Source: Candidatus Aminicenantes bacterium UBA2190 (GTDB lineage Bacteria; Acidobacteriota; Aminicenantia; UBA2199). From it: 64,000 nucleotides of DNA. The stretch is taken from assembly GCA_002335385.1 (NCBI GenBank), contig DCVK01000037.1, forward strand, positions 1 through 64,000, in the 5' to 3' direction. Within the stretch, counting starts at the first letter, position 1. The number at the start of each line of letters is the position of its first letter. The notes beneath the pieces are model-generated. The model saw only the letters and a list, made by a program, of their open reading frames with translations, made no database searches and was not told the origin of the DNA. The position numbers were made by a program, and so were the translations under genes. This document shows positions 8,424-16,455 of the stretch, piece after piece.

Positions 8424-11400
8424 ATGAATTACAGCAAACGGTTCGTCGTGCTGGCTGTCAGCCTGCTCCTGTGCGCAGGCATGTTGACCGCCCAGCAAAC
8501 CAACGCCAAGATCTTCGGCGTGGTCCAGCTCGAAGACGGCTCGCTGGTCCCCGGCGTCAACGTCGAGGCCACCAGCCCCAAGCTCGTCGGCAAGCAGACC
8601 ACGGTCACCGATGAGAACGGCTCCTTCAGGCTGCTCAACCTGGCACCCGGCACCTACAAGCTGGTGTTCACCCTGCAGGGCTTCCAGACCGTCGTTCGCG
8701 AGAACGTCCAGGTCGGCCTGGAACAGTCCCTGAACCTGAAGGTCGCCATGAAGCTCGGCAACATCGAGGAAATGGTGACCATCACCGGCCAGGTGGCCCA
8801 GATCGACGTCAAGAGCACCACCAAGGGCATGACCCTGACCAAGGAGGTCTTCCAGACCCTGCCCAAGGGGCGCAACTTCGACTCGCTGATCACCGCCATC
8901 CCCGGCGTCTCCAGCGAACCCATGCTCGGCGGCACGTCGGTCGACGGCGCCACGGGCCTGGAGAACATGTACTACATCGACGGCACTGACGTCACCAACA
9001 TCGTCAACGGCTCCGCCGGCCAGTCGGCCTCCTTCGACTTCGTCGACGAGGTCCAGGTCAAGGCCTCGGGCTACCAGGCCGAGTTCGGCGGCTCGCTGGG
9101 CGGCGTCATCAACGTCGTCACCCGCTCCGGCGGCAACGAGTTCCACGGCGAGATCCTGGGCTTCTACAGCGGCGCCGCCCTGCGCGCCGACTACAGCGAC
9201 CGCCTCGACTACGACCGCGATGACGACACCATCTCCAAGTACTACTCCTACAACGACTACATCGGCGAGAATAACGACACCCGCCTCGAAGCCGGCTTCA
9301 ACATCGGCGGCTACGTCATCAAGGACAAGCTGTGGTTCTTCGGCTCCTTCCTGCCCATCTTCTACAGCAACACCCGCACCGTCGACTTCGGCGGCGAGGG
9401 CACGGTCATCAAGGACTACAAGCGCACCGAAAACTACCTGAACTTCTCGGCCAAGCTGACCGCCCAGCCCGTGCGCAACCTGCGCCTGACTGCCTCGCTG
9501 GTCAACAACCACTACAAGTACAAGGGCAACCTCGAATCCTCCTTCGGCAACCCCAACGCCCCCGTCTCGCCCGACGATTACGGCATCACCTATCCCAACT
9601 TCTCGGCCAGCGCCTCGGCCGACCTGACCGTGGGCAACAACTTCATGCTCAGCGTCCGCGGCGGCTACTTCATGCGCGACGCCAAGGACCCGCTGATCCG
9701 CCCCTCCGACACCTACTACCGCTTCTCCACCGAGGCCCCGGGCGGCTACTTCAACACCTCCAACGCCACCATCCCCGGCATCCCCGCCCAGTACGTCAAG
9801 CCCGCCGGCTTCCGCAGCGCCTCGGCCTATCCGTACGACCTGATGAAGAACCTCGACGAGAAGATGAGCGTCAACGCCGACATGACCTACTTCATGAACC
9901 TCGCCGGCGAACACTCCTGGAAGGCCGGCCTGCAGTTCGTGCGCCAGGGCCAGGAATATGACGAATCAGTCAGCTTCCCGATCGTCTTCCTGGCCTGGAA
10001 CCGCAGCTACCAGGCATACGGCACCGACTACGGCCGCGGCACCTACGGCTACTACTCCATCCGCGGCGCCGCCGACGCGGGTCCCTTCGGCGACTTCTAC
10101 AAGGCCTACGCCAACCGCTGGGCCCTGTACCTGCAGGACTCCTGGACCATCGGCAACCGCGTGACCATCAACCTCGGCGTGCGCACCGAGGCCGAGTACA
10201 TCCCCTCCTACAGCGACAACCCCGACTTCAAGGACGCCAAGCCCATCGAGTGGGGCTTCGGCGACAAGCTCGCCCCGCGCTTCGGCTTCGTCTGGGACGT
10301 CAACGGCGACTCCTCGCTGAAGGTCTTCGGCTCGGCCGGCATGTTCTATGACGTCATGAAGCTCGCCATGGCCGCCGGCTCCTACGGCGGATTCAAGTGG
10401 AAGAGCGCCATTTATCCTCTCAACACCTACGAATGGGACAAGATCGGCAAGGAAGGCTGGAACTACGGCGCGCCTCTGGCCGTCTTCGACTTCCGCATCC
10501 CCTCCTTCGACACCACCGACCCCGACATGAAGGCCATGAGCCAGCTCGAGCTCTCGGCCGGCGTGGAAAAGAGACTGCGTGACGACCTGGCCTTCACCGC
10601 CCGCATCGTCAACAAGAACCTGCTGTGGGCCATCGAGGACATCGGCGTCGTCACCGCGCACGGCGAGTCCTACTTCACCACCAACCCCGGCGGCGACTTC
10701 ATCAAGCAGCGCTGGATCGAAGCCAAGGAACTCGGCCTGATCCCGCAGGGCGCTCCCGACATCCCGAAAGCCAAGCGCCTGTACTACGCCCTCAACCTCT
10801 CGCTGGACAAGCGCTTCTCCAACAACTGGATGGGCGGCATCTCCTACACCTGGAGCCGCCTGACCGGCAACTACTCCGGCCTGGCTTCGGGCGACGAGTA
10901 CGGCCGCACCGACCCCAACGTCGAGCGCTACTTCGACCTGTGGTACCTGGCGTTCGACAAGCAGCTGAACAAGATCGACGGCGTCATGCCCGGCGACCGC
11001 CCCCACTACTTCAAGCTCTACGGCTCCTACACCTTCCCCATGGGCCTGACCGTCGGCACCGTCCTCAACGCCATGAGCGGCACCCCGGTCTCGACCGAGT
11101 ACTCCATGGACGCCCAGGGCTACCTGCCCTTCAACCGCGGCGACCTCGGCCGCACCCCCTTCTTCTGGTTCGCCAACGCCTACGCCGAATACAACCTGAA
11201 ACTGGGCAAGAACAACCTCAACATCTCGCTGAACCTCGACAACATCTTCAACACGCGCACCGCCCAGCGCATCTATCAGATCTACAACTACGGCGGCACC
11301 GCCCCCTCCTACGAGGAAATGGTCAGCAAGACCTGGGAGATCGAGGACATCGAACTGGATCCCCACTTCAAGAAGGAAATGTGGTTCTACGGCGACGGAC

Positions 11401-11450
11401 TGCGCGGCACTCCGCTGTCCGCCCGTTTGGGCCTCAAGTTCAGCTTCTAA
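8424..11450 (+). CDS. Oar-like TonB-dependent receptor 1
   Basis: This 1008-residue outer-membrane receptor has a signal peptide ending near MLTAQQ, a carboxypeptidase-regulatory-like beta-sandwich (about 28-110), a plug domain (about 125-260, with FDFVDEVQVKASGYQAEFGG and GGVINVVTRSGG) and a C-terminal beta-barrel ending in Phe (GLKFSF). This architecture is that of Oar/SusC-like TonB-dependent transporters. The ligand is not predictable. Codon use is extremely biased (GCC, CTG, GGC, TAC, AAG), which suggests very high expression. It is a single gene with its own sigma-54 promoter and a strong terminator. The start is fixed by AAGGAGG 7-8 nt upstream. Receptors 2, 3 and 4 are paralogues, and receptor 4 is closest in the plug and barrel. 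Confidence 0.93.
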   Translation: MNYSKRFVVLAVSLLLCAGMLTAQQTNAKIFGVVQLEDGSLVPGVNVEATSPKLVGKQTTVTDENGSFRLLNLAPGTYKLVFTLQGFQTVVRENVQVGLEQSLNLKVAMKLGNIEEMVTITGQVAQIDVKSTTKGMTLTKEVFQTLPKGRNFDSLITAIPGVSSEPMLGGTSVDGATGLENMYYIDGTDVTNIVNGSAGQSASFDFVDEVQVKASGYQAEFGGSLGGVINVVTRSGGNEFHGEILGFYSGAALRADYSDRLDYDRDDDTISKYYSYNDYIGENNDTRLEAGFNIGGYVIKDKLWFFGSFLPIFYSNTRTVDFGGEGTVIKDYKRTENYLNFSAKLTAQPVRNLRLTASLVNNHYKYKGNLESSFGNPNAPVSPDDYGITYPNFSASASADLTVGNNFMLSVRGGYFMRDAKDPLIRPSDTYYRFSTEAPGGYFNTSNATIPGIPAQYVKPAGFRSASAYPYDLMKNLDEKMSVNADMTYFMNLAGEHSWKAGLQFVRQGQEYDESVSFPIVFLAWNRSYQAYGTDYGRGTYGYYSIRGAADAGPFGDFYKAYANRWALYLQDSWTIGNRVTINLGVRTEAEYIPSYSDNPDFKDAKPIEWGFGDKLAPRFGFVWDVNGDSSLKVFGSAGMFYDVMKLAMAAGSYGGFKWKSAIYPLNTYEWDKIGKEGWNYGAPLAVFDFRIPSFDTTDPDMKAMSQLELSAGVEKRLRDDLAFTARIVNKNLLWAIEDIGVVTAHGESYFTTNPGGDFIKQRWIEAKELGLIPQGAPDIPKAKRLYYALNLSLDKRFSNNWMGGISYTWSRLTGNYSGLASGDEYGRTDPNVERYFDLWYLAFDKQLNKIDGVMPGDRPHYFKLYGSYTFPMGLTVGTVLNAMSGTPVSTEYSMDAQGYLPFNRGDLGRTPFFWFANAYAEYNLKLGKNNLNISLNLDNIFNTRTAQRIYQIYNYGGTAPSYEEMVSKTWEIEDIELDPHFKKEMWFYGDGLRGTPLSARLGLKFSF

Positions 11451-11481
11451 AACGTCAGCTAATTCCTAGTTAGCGACTTTT

Positions 11482-11515
11482 GCCCCGCCCCCTCCGGGGG
11501 GCGGGGTTTTTTTTT
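11482..11515 (+). terminator. Rho-independent terminator of receptor 1
   Basis: A GC-only stem (CCCCGCCCC / GGGGCGGGG) is followed by nine T. The terminator and the preceding AACGTCAGCTA...CGACTTTTG block are nearly the same as those after receptor 4 (30403-30464). Confidence 0.93.
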
Positions 11516-11539
11516 GTAGTCGAATACCGGACGAGATCG

Positions 11540-11574
11540 GTGTACGGTATACGGTCGACGGTTTACGGTGAAGA
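11540..11574 (+). repeat. Heptamer tandem repeat (GTNNACG family)
   Basis: Five contiguous 7-bp units: GTGTACG, GTATACG, GTCGACG, GTTTACG, then GTGAAGA. Positions 4-5 vary while the frame is kept. A sister array is at 14965-14992, on the other side of receptor 2. Confidence 0.7.
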
Positions 11575-11597
11575 CAAAAGGCGAAAGTGAAGACGAG

Positions 11598-11667
11598 GTT
11601 CCACGTTCCATGTTCCATGTTCCATGTTCGATGTTCGATGTTCGATGTTCGACGTTCGATGTTGAAA
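11598..11667 (+). repeat. Heptamer tandem repeat (GTTCSAT family), 10 units
   Basis: Ten perfect-length 7-bp units run from GTTCCAC through GTTCCAT x3, GTTCGAT x3, GTTCGAC and GTTCGAT to GTTGAAA. It shares units and terminus with the inverted array at 228-262. The 11451-11900 gap otherwise has a terminator, two other arrays and the receptor 2 promoter, and no gene is seen. Confidence 0.75.
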
Positions 11668-11730
11668 GAAAAGTGAACCATCCTCTTCAGAACGGCATGA
11701 GACTAGGAATGGATCGACGTCTTGCTCTTT

Positions 11731-11765
11731 CGAATCACGAATTACGAATCACGAATCACGATATA
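11731..11765 (+). repeat. Heptamer tandem repeat (CGAATCA family), 5 units
   Basis: Five contiguous 7-bp units: CGAATCA, CGAATTA, CGAATCA x2, CGATATA. It is the third distinct heptamer family in the same intergenic gap. Confidence 0.7.
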
Positions 11766-11826
11766 GTTCGTGTATTGCCCGCTACTACCACTATCACTTT
11801 CACTTTTCATTCAGCGGCCAAGGCAA

Positions 11827-11841
11827 TGGCAGCAATTATGC
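11827..11841 (+). promoter_or_regulatory. Degenerate sigma-54-like promoter of receptor 2
   Basis: TGGCA-N8-GC keeps GG and GC 12 bp apart as in the three strong sigma-54 promoters, but lacks the CACG and TTGC consensus flanks. It lies 60 bp before the ATG, much as in the paralogues, so a decayed or weak version is plausible. Confidence 0.5.
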
Positions 11842-11900
11842 TTGAATATGGATGTCGGGATGTTTTTAGGCGAATTCTGTTATGAAAGGAGGACGGATTC

Positions 11901-14900
11901 ATGAAAGCGACAAGACGATTCTTCCTTACAGCCATTCTGTTGATGCTCATTTCCCTGCAGCTGGCCGCGCAGGCGACGACCGGCACAATTCTCGGGACGG
12001 TCACGACCGCGGATGGCATTCCACTCCCAGGGGTTCATGTCACCGCGACAAGCCCGAGGTTGATCGGCGACGCGACCGCGTTCACGGGCCTGGATGGCTC
12101 CTTTCGGTTTTCAGCCCTGCCCCCCGGCGTGTACGAGCTGAAATTCGCGCTGGACGGCTTCGCGAAAAAATTGGTTGGGAATCTTGCCCTGGCTATCGGG
12201 CAGGCCGCCCTTCTGAAGATCACGCTCGAGTTTCGTCCCTCCGACTTTCCATGGATCCCCGACGTTCTCCTCGACGTGAAGAACCCGGGCAACGGCCTGA
12301 CGCTGGATCGGGAGACTTTTAGGTCGCTGCCCGGGGGGCGCCGCTTCGATTCGCTGGCATCGCTGGCGCCCGAATTCAGCGACGAACCGCTGCTGCCGGG
12401 CGGAACTTCGGTCAACGGCGCCTCGGGCCTGGAGAACAAGTATTACATCGACGGCATCGACGTGACCGACATTCGCGACGGCGCCCTGGGCCAGGCCGTC
12501 GCTTTCGACTTCGTTGACTCGGTTCAGTACAAGTCCTCCGGCGTCCAGGCCTCATCCTTCGGCGCCCTGGGGGGCGTGATCAGCGTGGTCACCCGCTCGG
12601 GCGGCGAGAGGTTCCACGGCGAGATAGTCGGCTACTACAGCGGCGCCTTGCTGAGTGCGCACTCTGCGGACGTCCTGGCGCTCGATCCGGACGACAGAAG
12701 CCAGGCGACCTATCTGCCCTACGAGTATTTCCACGGCGACAACAACGATTCCCGCCTCGAAGCCGGCATCAGCCTCGGCGGCCCCATCTTCAAAAAAAAG
12801 CTCTGGTTCTTCGCCTCATTCCTGCCGGCCTTTTACGCCAACAGCCGCACCCTGGATTATTACGGCAACTATTCCAGCGAGTGGCGGCGCACGGAAAGTG
12901 CGTTGAACTTCCTGCTGAAGCTCACATCCCGGCCCCTGCCCAACCTGCGCCTCAGCGCCAGCCTGGTCAACCTGTTTCACAAGTACAAGGGCGATCTGCC
13001 CAGCTTCCCCAGCGATGCCGACCCATATATATCCTATAATGAATACGGCCACAGCTATCCCAACCTCTCGGCGGGCTTCAGCGCCGACTGGAGTTCTGGA
13101 AACAATTTCCAGGCCGGCGCCCGCGCCGTATTCTCCAGAAGCAACCAGAAAGACCCGCTCGTCGGCTCCGGCGCCACTCCATATTATTACTTCCGTACCG
13201 AGGCCCCCTCGGGATACTTCTACACCAGCCCATATGTGTTCCCTGATATCCCGCCGGAATATTTATTGGATCCAAACCAGAATTGTTGGGGACCGACCCG
13301 GCCTATCCTCTTTAGCATGAAGCGCAACATCGCCGAAAGGCTGAGTCTGGCCAGCGATGTCTCCCTTTCTCTCCATCTCGCCGGCGAGCATCACATGAGA
13401 GCGGGATTTTCATGGACCCGGCGCGGCCAGGACGTCGACAACACCCTTGACGCCCCGATCGTCTCCCTGGCCTGGGACCGCTCCCTCGGGGGTATGCCCT
13501 ACGCCGGGCCCGGCCGCGGCAAGTACGGCTATTACGCCGTGCGCAACAACGAGTTGACCGGTCCTTACGGGGATTTCTACAAGTCCTACGCAAACATGCT
13601 GGCGCTGTACGTCCAGGATTCCTGGACGCTGGCCAACCGCCTGACCCTGACCGCCGGTTTGCGCGCCGAGAGCGAAACCATCCCGTCTTACGCCACGGGA
13701 AATTTCAAGTACGAAGGATGGCGCCCGATCCGCTTCAACCTGGGCGACAAGCTCGCCCCGCGGCTGGGCCTGGTCTGGGACGTCCGCGGCGACTCGTCGC
13801 TCAAGGCCTTCGCCTCCTTTGGCGTGTTCCACGACGAGATGAAGCTGGCCATGGCCGCCAAGGCCTACGGCGGCTTCAAGTGGCAGAGCGCCTATTACAC
13901 CCTGGACACCTATGAGTGGGACAAGATCGGCGTGAACGGGTACTATCCGGGGGAGCTGCTTCTTCCCGGCAAGACATTCAATTTTCGCGAGCCCGACATG
14001 GACGCCACCGATCCCGGCCTGAAGCCCATGACCCAGAATGAGTTCTCTCTGGGACTGGAGAAAGTGCTGGGCCGGAACATCGTCCTGTCAGCCCGCTTCG
14101 CCCGCAGGCACCTGGTCCAGGCCATCGAGGACATCGGCGTGTCGACCGCGATCGGCCAGTATTCCTACATCGCCAACCCGGGCGGCGCTTTCATCCGCGA
14201 GAAATTCGCCTGGGCCAGGGCGAACGGGCTGCTGCCGCAGGCCGTTCCCGACCCCCAGCCGGCGCGGCGCGATTACGACGGCCTGACCGTCGCGCTGGAG
14301 AAGCGCTTCTCAGGCAACTGGCTATGCGGTGCCGCCTACACTTTCAGCCGGCTGCGGGGCAACTACGGCGGCCTGGCCGGCGGCGACGGACTGGAAAACG
14401 GCCTGCCCTACAGGTCGGGCAGCTTCGACACCTGGCTCTCCTCGCGCACCCTCTCGCTGGCCGACGCCTCCGGCCCGCTCCCCGGCGATCGTCCCCACCG
14501 CTTCAAGGCCTACGGCTCCTATGCCTTCCCCTTCGGCCTGAACGCCGGGTTGGTCCTCCAGGCCATGAGCGGCATCCCTACCTCCACGTTATGGATCGTG
14601 GAAGACGCCAGGGGCGAGGCCCTGGCCTTCCTGCCCTACGGCCGCGGCGACCAGGGGCGCTCCCCTTTCCTGTTTCTGGCCAACTTGTACCTGGAATACG
14701 GGTTGAATCTCGGCCGCGGCCGCCTGAGCGTCAGCCTGAACGTGGAAAACCTGTTCAACGCCGGGACCGCGCAGCGCCTCTACCCGTTCTACAACCGGTA
14801 TGCCGTGGCCCTGTTCCAGGAAGAGCTGTTGGCGGGCACCTGGAACATAGACGCCCACGACCCGGAACTGGACCCGCGCTTCCTCATGGCCGCCGACTTC

Positions 14901-14945
14901 CTGCCGCCGCTCGAAGCCAGGCTGGGGCTTAGATTCAGCTTCTAG
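11901..14945 (+). CDS. Oar-like TonB-dependent receptor 2
   Basis: This 1014-residue paralogue of receptor 1 has a signal peptide (to about LAAQ), a carboxypeptidase-regulatory-like domain, a plug (about 130-260, with GGVISVVTRSGG) and a beta-barrel ending GLRFSF. It is the most divergent of the four. For example, FRPSDFPWIPDVLLDVKN replaces the GNIEEMVTITGQ-type strand, and codon use is visibly less biased, with many AT-ending codons. With the degenerate sigma-54 promoter this suggests lower or different expression. The start is set by AAAGGAGGAC before the ATG, as in the other receptors. Heptamer-repeat arrays flank it on both sides. The ligand is unknown. Confidence 0.92.
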   Translation: MKATRRFFLTAILLMLISLQLAAQATTGTILGTVTTADGIPLPGVHVTATSPRLIGDATAFTGLDGSFRFSALPPGVYELKFALDGFAKKLVGNLALAIGQAALLKITLEFRPSDFPWIPDVLLDVKNPGNGLTLDRETFRSLPGGRRFDSLASLAPEFSDEPLLPGGTSVNGASGLENKYYIDGIDVTDIRDGALGQAVAFDFVDSVQYKSSGVQASSFGALGGVISVVTRSGGERFHGEIVGYYSGALLSAHSADVLALDPDDRSQATYLPYEYFHGDNNDSRLEAGISLGGPIFKKKLWFFASFLPAFYANSRTLDYYGNYSSEWRRTESALNFLLKLTSRPLPNLRLSASLVNLFHKYKGDLPSFPSDADPYISYNEYGHSYPNLSAGFSADWSSGNNFQAGARAVFSRSNQKDPLVGSGATPYYYFRTEAPSGYFYTSPYVFPDIPPEYLLDPNQNCWGPTRPILFSMKRNIAERLSLASDVSLSLHLAGEHHMRAGFSWTRRGQDVDNTLDAPIVSLAWDRSLGGMPYAGPGRGKYGYYAVRNNELTGPYGDFYKSYANMLALYVQDSWTLANRLTLTAGLRAESETIPSYATGNFKYEGWRPIRFNLGDKLAPRLGLVWDVRGDSSLKAFASFGVFHDEMKLAMAAKAYGGFKWQSAYYTLDTYEWDKIGVNGYYPGELLLPGKTFNFREPDMDATDPGLKPMTQNEFSLGLEKVLGRNIVLSARFARRHLVQAIEDIGVSTAIGQYSYIANPGGAFIREKFAWARANGLLPQAVPDPQPARRDYDGLTVALEKRFSGNWLCGAAYTFSRLRGNYGGLAGGDGLENGLPYRSGSFDTWLSSRTLSLADASGPLPGDRPHRFKAYGSYAFPFGLNAGLVLQAMSGIPTSTLWIVEDARGEALAFLPYGRGDQGRSPFLFLANLYLEYGLNLGRGRLSVSLNVENLFNAGTAQRLYPFYNRYAVALFQEELLAGTWNIDAHDPELDPRFLMAADFLPPLEARLGLRFSF

Positions 14946-14964
14946 AGCGGACTAGCAGAGATTG

Positions 14965-14992
14965 GTGTACGGTTGACGGTATACGGTTAACG
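14965..14992 (+). repeat. Heptamer tandem repeat (GTNNACG family), 4 units
   Basis: Four 7-bp units, GTGTACG, GTTGACG, GTATACG, GTTAACG, are followed by an A-rich tail with AAAAGTC/AAAAGTG steps. It is the same family as 11540-11574. Confidence 0.7.
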
Positions 14993-15078
14993 GGAAAAAA
15001 GGCAAAAGTCAAAAGTGAAGAACCAGCAGTTGACGTAGGACACAGGACATAAGGCGGAAGAAAGGTACTAATCGGACT

Positions 15079-15120
15079 AAAATTCCAAATCCCAAGCACC
15101 AAATCACAAACAAATTCCGA
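15079..15120. repeat. AT-rich CCAAATC-type degenerate repeat
   Basis: Units such as CCAAATC, CCAAGCA, CCAAATC and ACAAACA match the array at 20-180. The 14946-15437 gap contains only such repeats, a palindrome pair and short 6-bp repeats, and no gene is seen. Confidence 0.5.
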
Positions 15121-15133
15121 TTAAAACAGATCA

Positions 15134-15226
15134 AGTAGGGGCGGACCCCCGTGTCCGCCCTGGATTCCGCATAATTTCTTTTGGTGAATTCCATGGGGCA
15201 GGCACAGGGGCCTGCCCCTACCCTGG
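15134..15226. repeat. Pair of inverted palindromic elements (REP/MITE-like)
   Basis: The first palindrome is GGGCGGAC-6 nt-GTCCGCCC (15139-15160). The second is GGGGCAGGC-6 nt-GCCTGCCCC (15195-15218). The second read in reverse complement aligns with the first (GTAGGGGC...CCC.GTG.C...CCC), so the two face each other across about 35 bp, like the ends of a small mobile or REP-type element. No transposase lies nearby. Confidence 0.5.
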
Positions 15227-15366
15227 AAAACCGTCACTGACACTGAAGTTCGTTTAGTTTTCCTGCTAACACCAACACTAACACGAATGCCCGTTATGCA
15301 TGATGAGGAAGAAAGGAAATCGGCGCAAGGTTTATGGTGTAAGGCAATCATCTTCTCTTACCTTGA

Positions 15367-15433
15367 ACCGTAAACCTTCTACCGTAAACCGATTGCTTTA
15401 ATTTCTTGCTGACACTGTCACTGACACTGTTAT
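15367..15433. repeat. Short-period degenerate repeats (ACCGTAAACC; CTGACA hexamers)
   Basis: ACCGTAAACC appears twice, and 6-bp units CTGACA/CTGTCA/CTGACA/CTGTTA follow. A shorter CACTGACACTG copy is near 15235. The stretch lies just downstream of the carboxypeptidase-regulatory/TPR gene. Confidence 0.45.
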
Positions 15434-15437
15434 TGAG

Positions 15438-16403
15438 TTATTTGACCCCCGACAGCGAATCGATCAAGCCCTGCACGATCTGGGCCTTGGTCTCGTCGGT
15501 ATTGTGCTTGAGAAAATCCTGGAAGGCGCCGATGGCCGCCTTCATGTCGCCTTTGTTCAGGTAGGCGTAGCCCATCTTCTCGTAGGGTTCGCTCCACTCG
15601 GGCTTGATCTGCGTGGCCAGCTTATAGTACTCGATGGCCTTGTCGGTCTGGTTGCGGCCGAAGAAGATCTCGGCCACGTTGTAGGCCAGGATCTCGTCCT
15701 TGGGATTGAGGGCGATCGACTGCGTGAAGTAGTCGCCCGCCTCCTTGAACTTCTCCTGGCGCAAACAGACCTCGCCCAGCGAGGCCAGCGCCCTGGCCTG
15801 CAGGACGACATCGGCCTTCTCCCTGGCCTTGGCCTGGGCGATGAGATACTGCTCGTTGGCCTTGTCGAACTCGCCTTTCTCGCGGAAGACATCGCCGATG
15901 TTGAAATAGATCTGGTACACGTTGGGGTTCTGCGCCGCGAAGTCTTCAAAGATGACCAGGGCCTCGTCGAACTTGCGCTCGTTGAACAGCTGGTTGCCCT
16001 GCTCCAGCTCCTCCAGGGCGGCGGCGTCCTTCAGGCGCATCTTCCCCTCCTTGTCCTCCTTCATGACCAGGGAGGTGAAGTTGCGGGCGCCATCGCGCAG
16101 TTGCTCGACGCGCAGGATGGTGCTGGCGGGGAGGTAGCCGTCGGCGGTGGCGGTGACCCGGACCGTGCCCGTGCCCAGGCCGATGAAGAAGAACTCACCC
16201 TTGTTGTTGGTCTTGGTCTTGTCGGTCAGGCCGCCCTTGTCGAACTCGATCTGGATGTCGGCGTCGGTCACCGGCTCGCCCTGCTCGTTGGTCACGGTAC
16301 CGCTCAGGCGCGCCTTGCCGCGGCCCGCCTGGGCGTAGGCCGAGACGCTCAGGACCAGCACGCAGGCCAGGATGGCCCAGAATTTCCTGTTTGTTCTATT
16401 CAT
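15438..16403 (-). CDS. Carboxypeptidase-regulatory-like domain plus TPR protein, exported
   Basis: The 321-residue product has a signal peptide (to about AYAQAG), a carboxypeptidase-regulatory-like beta-sandwich (about 28-105, LSGTVTNEQGEPVTDADI) and TPR repeats (about 125-315). It resembles a periplasmic scaffold that pairs the receptor-type N-terminal domain with a protein-interaction tail. ATG 16403 is chosen over a GTG at 16409 because AGGAGG lies 8 nt before it. It follows the GWxTD-TPR gene by about 50 nt on the same strand, so the two are likely co-transcribed. No enzymatic motif is visible. Confidence 0.85.
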   Translation of the reverse strand: MNRTNRKFWAILACVLVLSVSAYAQAGRGKARLSGTVTNEQGEPVTDADIQIEFDKGGLTDKTKTNNKGEFFFIGLGTGTVRVTATADGYLPASTILRVEQLRDGARNFTSLVMKEDKEGKMRLKDAAALEELEQGNQLFNERKFDEALVIFEDFAAQNPNVYQIYFNIGDVFREKGEFDKANEQYLIAQAKAREKADVVLQARALASLGEVCLRQEKFKEAGDYFTQSIALNPKDEILAYNVAEIFFGRNQTDKAIEYYKLATQIKPEWSEPYEKMGYAYLNKGDMKAAIGAFQDFLKHNTDETKAQIVQGLIDSLSGVK

Positions 16404-16455
16404 CTCCACTACCTCCTGTAGTTCGCCGCTTTGCCGGCGGTTAAATTAGACGGAT

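Noticed and set aside
11598..11765. CRISPR array
   Set aside because: The repeat unit is 7 bp without spacers, and there are no cas genes in the window.
1..15437. Genomic island or phage
   Set aside because: No integrase, transposase, attachment repeat or abrupt composition change was seen. The repeats alone do not show transfer.
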